Of a DNA stretch of 5,568 nucleotides, positions 4,976-5,568 are shown one piece after another. The DNA is taken from positions 1 through 5,568 of the forward strand of contig JAFDTP010000103.1 in assembly GCA_019594195.1 (NCBI GenBank). The letters run 5' to 3'. The position numbers were made by a program, and so were the translations under genes. Source of the stretch: Thermoplasmata archaeon (GTDB lineage: Archaea > Thermoplasmatota > Thermoplasmata > Halarchaeoplasmatales > Halarchaeoplasmataceae). How positions within the stretch are numbered: position 1 is the first letter of the stretch; each line of letters begins with the position of its first letter. A model generated the notes under the pieces. It was not told where the DNA came from, did not search any database, and was given only the letters and a program-made list of their open reading frames with translations.

Positions 4976-5233
4976 TCAATCTGGATTTTTTAAAAAATTA
5001 AAAGTTTCATTTAGATATTTAGACACTTGTTTGGTACCAGCTATCGTTATCCATATCGCAGAGATAAGGAATATAGGTATCTCTATGATAGCCTCTCCAT
5101 ATTCGTTGAACCGCATGAGTATCATCCAATCGCTTCTGTCTATATTCCACAAGACGTTGGCGGACAAATAGGCAAACCAAAAAGTGGTGATGAACCATAG
5201 ACCCATCTTGATAGCTCTTATGATCTTATACAT
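4976..5233 (-). CDS. Two-helix membrane protein, paralog copy B
   Basis: The 85-residue protein has two hydrophobic segments, about 11-29 (LWFITTFWFAYLSANVLW) and 48-66 (EIPIFLISAIWITIAG), joined by the loop IDRSDWMILMRFNEYGEA. The C-terminal tail is short (about 18 residues). It shares about 78% of residues with copy A at 830-1126 over the 64 aligned positions. The ATG at 5233 is preferred because GGGAGG lies 8 bases upstream and the N-terminus (MYKIIRAIK) matches copy A in length. The frame stays open to an ATG at 5290, which would add 19 residues with no match in copy A. That upstream ATG overlaps the stop of a 25-codon frame as ATGA, so an extended, translationally coupled form is possible. 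The function is unknown. The gene lies directly upstream of the surface protein gene on the same strand, with a 137-base gap. Confidence 0.8.
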   Translation of the reverse strand: MYKIIRAIKMGLWFITTFWFAYLSANVLWNIDRSDWMILMRFNEYGEAIIEIPIFLISAIWITIAGTKQVSKYLNETFNFLKNPD

Positions 5234-5241
5234 ACACAATC

Positions 5242-5247
5242 CCTCCC
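5242..5247 (-). promoter_or_regulatory. Ribosome site that decides the start of membrane protein B
   Basis: The minus strand reads GGGAGG followed by 8 bases and ATG at 5233. This favours the 85-residue product over the 104-residue frame beginning at 5290, which has no ribosome site of its own. Confidence 0.65.
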
Positions 5248-5286
5248 ATCCTATAATCATATATCTAGAGAGGCGAGTGATAGTGA

Positions 5287-5364
5287 TCATCGATGGCTGA
5301 TTCTAACAGCGTTAATTATCTCAATAGAAGATGACAAGCTAGACCTTCGCTCGTTCAACATCAT
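5287..5364 (-). CDS. Possible 25-codon ORF, or 5' remnant of a regulator gene
   Basis: The frame reads MMLNERRSSLSSSIEIINAV followed by RISHR and a stop. GGGAGGT directly abuts the first ATG, so the better-spaced start is the TTG codon at 5358, 6 bases from the ribosome site. A TATA-like box sits at 5388-5402. The stop overlaps an ATG at 5290 (ATGA) that opens the long frame of membrane protein B. By inspection the peptide resembles the N-terminal helix of archaeal winged-helix regulators (arginine/serine start, then a Leu/Ile-rich helix), but the DNA-recognition part is absent and I could not find it in the other frames downstream. It may be a leader ORF, a genuine small protein or the stump of a broken regulator gene. 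Confidence 0.4.
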   Translation of the reverse strand: MMLNERRSSLSSSIEIINAVRISHR

Positions 5365-5402
5365 ACCTCCCGTATTTACAACCTAATTAATGATATATAT
5401 AA
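5365..5402 (-). promoter_or_regulatory. Promoter and ribosome site for the short ORF and membrane gene B
   Basis: The minus strand carries GATTATATATATC (5402-5390) and, about 25 bases on, GGGAGGT (5371-5365). A transcript starting near 5370 would have almost no leader, would run through the 25-codon frame and could continue into membrane gene B. No better TATA box is properly placed for gene B's own ribosome site, because the AGATATATG at 5267-5259 would start transcription at or beyond that site. Confidence 0.4.
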
Positions 5403-5429
5403 TCAATGACTACAATCAATAAATACAAA

Positions 5430-5445
5430 GTAATTATATAATTAC
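5430..5445. repeat. Perfect 16-base palindrome
   Basis: GTAATTATATAATTAC is its own reverse complement. It lies about 30 bases upstream of the TATA-like box at 5388-5402, a place where a dimeric regulator could bind. In such AT-rich DNA it may also be chance. Confidence 0.5.
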
Positions 5446-5446
5446 G

Positions 5447-5461
5447 GATCGTGATTCGATC
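5447..5461. repeat. Short inverted repeat GATCG-5-CGATC
   Basis: Two 5-base arms, GATCG and CGATC, are separated by TGATT, immediately beside the 16-base palindrome. The arms are short, so it is weak evidence on its own; its interest is the adjacency. Confidence 0.35.
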
Positions 5462-5568
5462 TCTTGATAGGGTCTAAAGATTGAAAAATTAAAAAACTCA
5501 GTGTTTTAAAAAGATGATAAAAAATCAAAATAAAAGGAAAGGTGTTTAGTTCTTGTTTGTAACAACAA
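5462..5568. other. AT-rich right edge, nothing recognised
   Basis: This end of the window has frequent stops in all frames, several A runs and no convincing start or RNA gene. It may be the far upstream region of the short ORF or the 3' flank of a gene beyond the edge. Confidence 0.5.

Noticed and set aside
1..5568. CRISPR array, tRNA, rRNA or insertion sequence
   Set aside because: I saw no regularly spaced short repeats, no cloverleaf-like sequence, no transposase and no terminal inverted repeats with target duplications.

Overview
The window looks archaeal. TATA-like boxes sit about 25 bases ahead of several starts. Strong GGAGG-type ribosome sites alternate with at least one apparently leaderless start. 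ATG, GTG and TTG starts are all used, a poly-U tract rather than a hairpin follows the longest gene, and one gene is RadA/RecA-like. Coding DNA is moderately AT-rich and the gaps are strongly AT-rich. The long surface protein is extremely acidic, but its neighbours are neutral or lysine-rich, so acidity marks the surface protein rather than a salt-in halophile proteome. The lineage cannot be fixed from this sequence; a euryarchaeal or Thermoplasmatota-like archaeon is only a guess.

Layout, left to right. Bases 1-203 hold the 5' part of an unrecognised minus-strand gene that runs off the left edge. It is divergent from a plus-strand gene (350-817) for a short RadA/KaiC-like protein whose P-loop has lost the catalytic lysine. 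All remaining genes are on the minus strand, so their transcription order is right to left: a possible 25-codon ORF (5364-5287); a two-helix membrane protein, copy B (5233-4976); a 784-residue surface protein of six full and one shorter SdrD B/Cna B-like domains (4838-2484); a GNAT plus YoaP-like thioredoxin-fold protein (2325-1456); and the paralogous two-helix membrane protein, copy A (1126-830). Copy A converges on the RadA-like gene with only 12 bases between the stop codons.

The minus-strand genes are separated by gaps of 142-329 bases. Most gaps contain their own TATA-like box, ribosome site or terminator, so these look like separate transcription units in one cluster rather than one tight operon. 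The exception is copy B, which may share a transcript with the short ORF before it. The most notable points are the paralogous membrane proteins bracketing the surface protein and acetyltransferase-like gene, and the surface protein's regular array of potential N-glycosylation sites at matching places in successive domains. A working relationship among the membrane proteins, the surface array and the GNAT/YoaP protein is only an inference from position.
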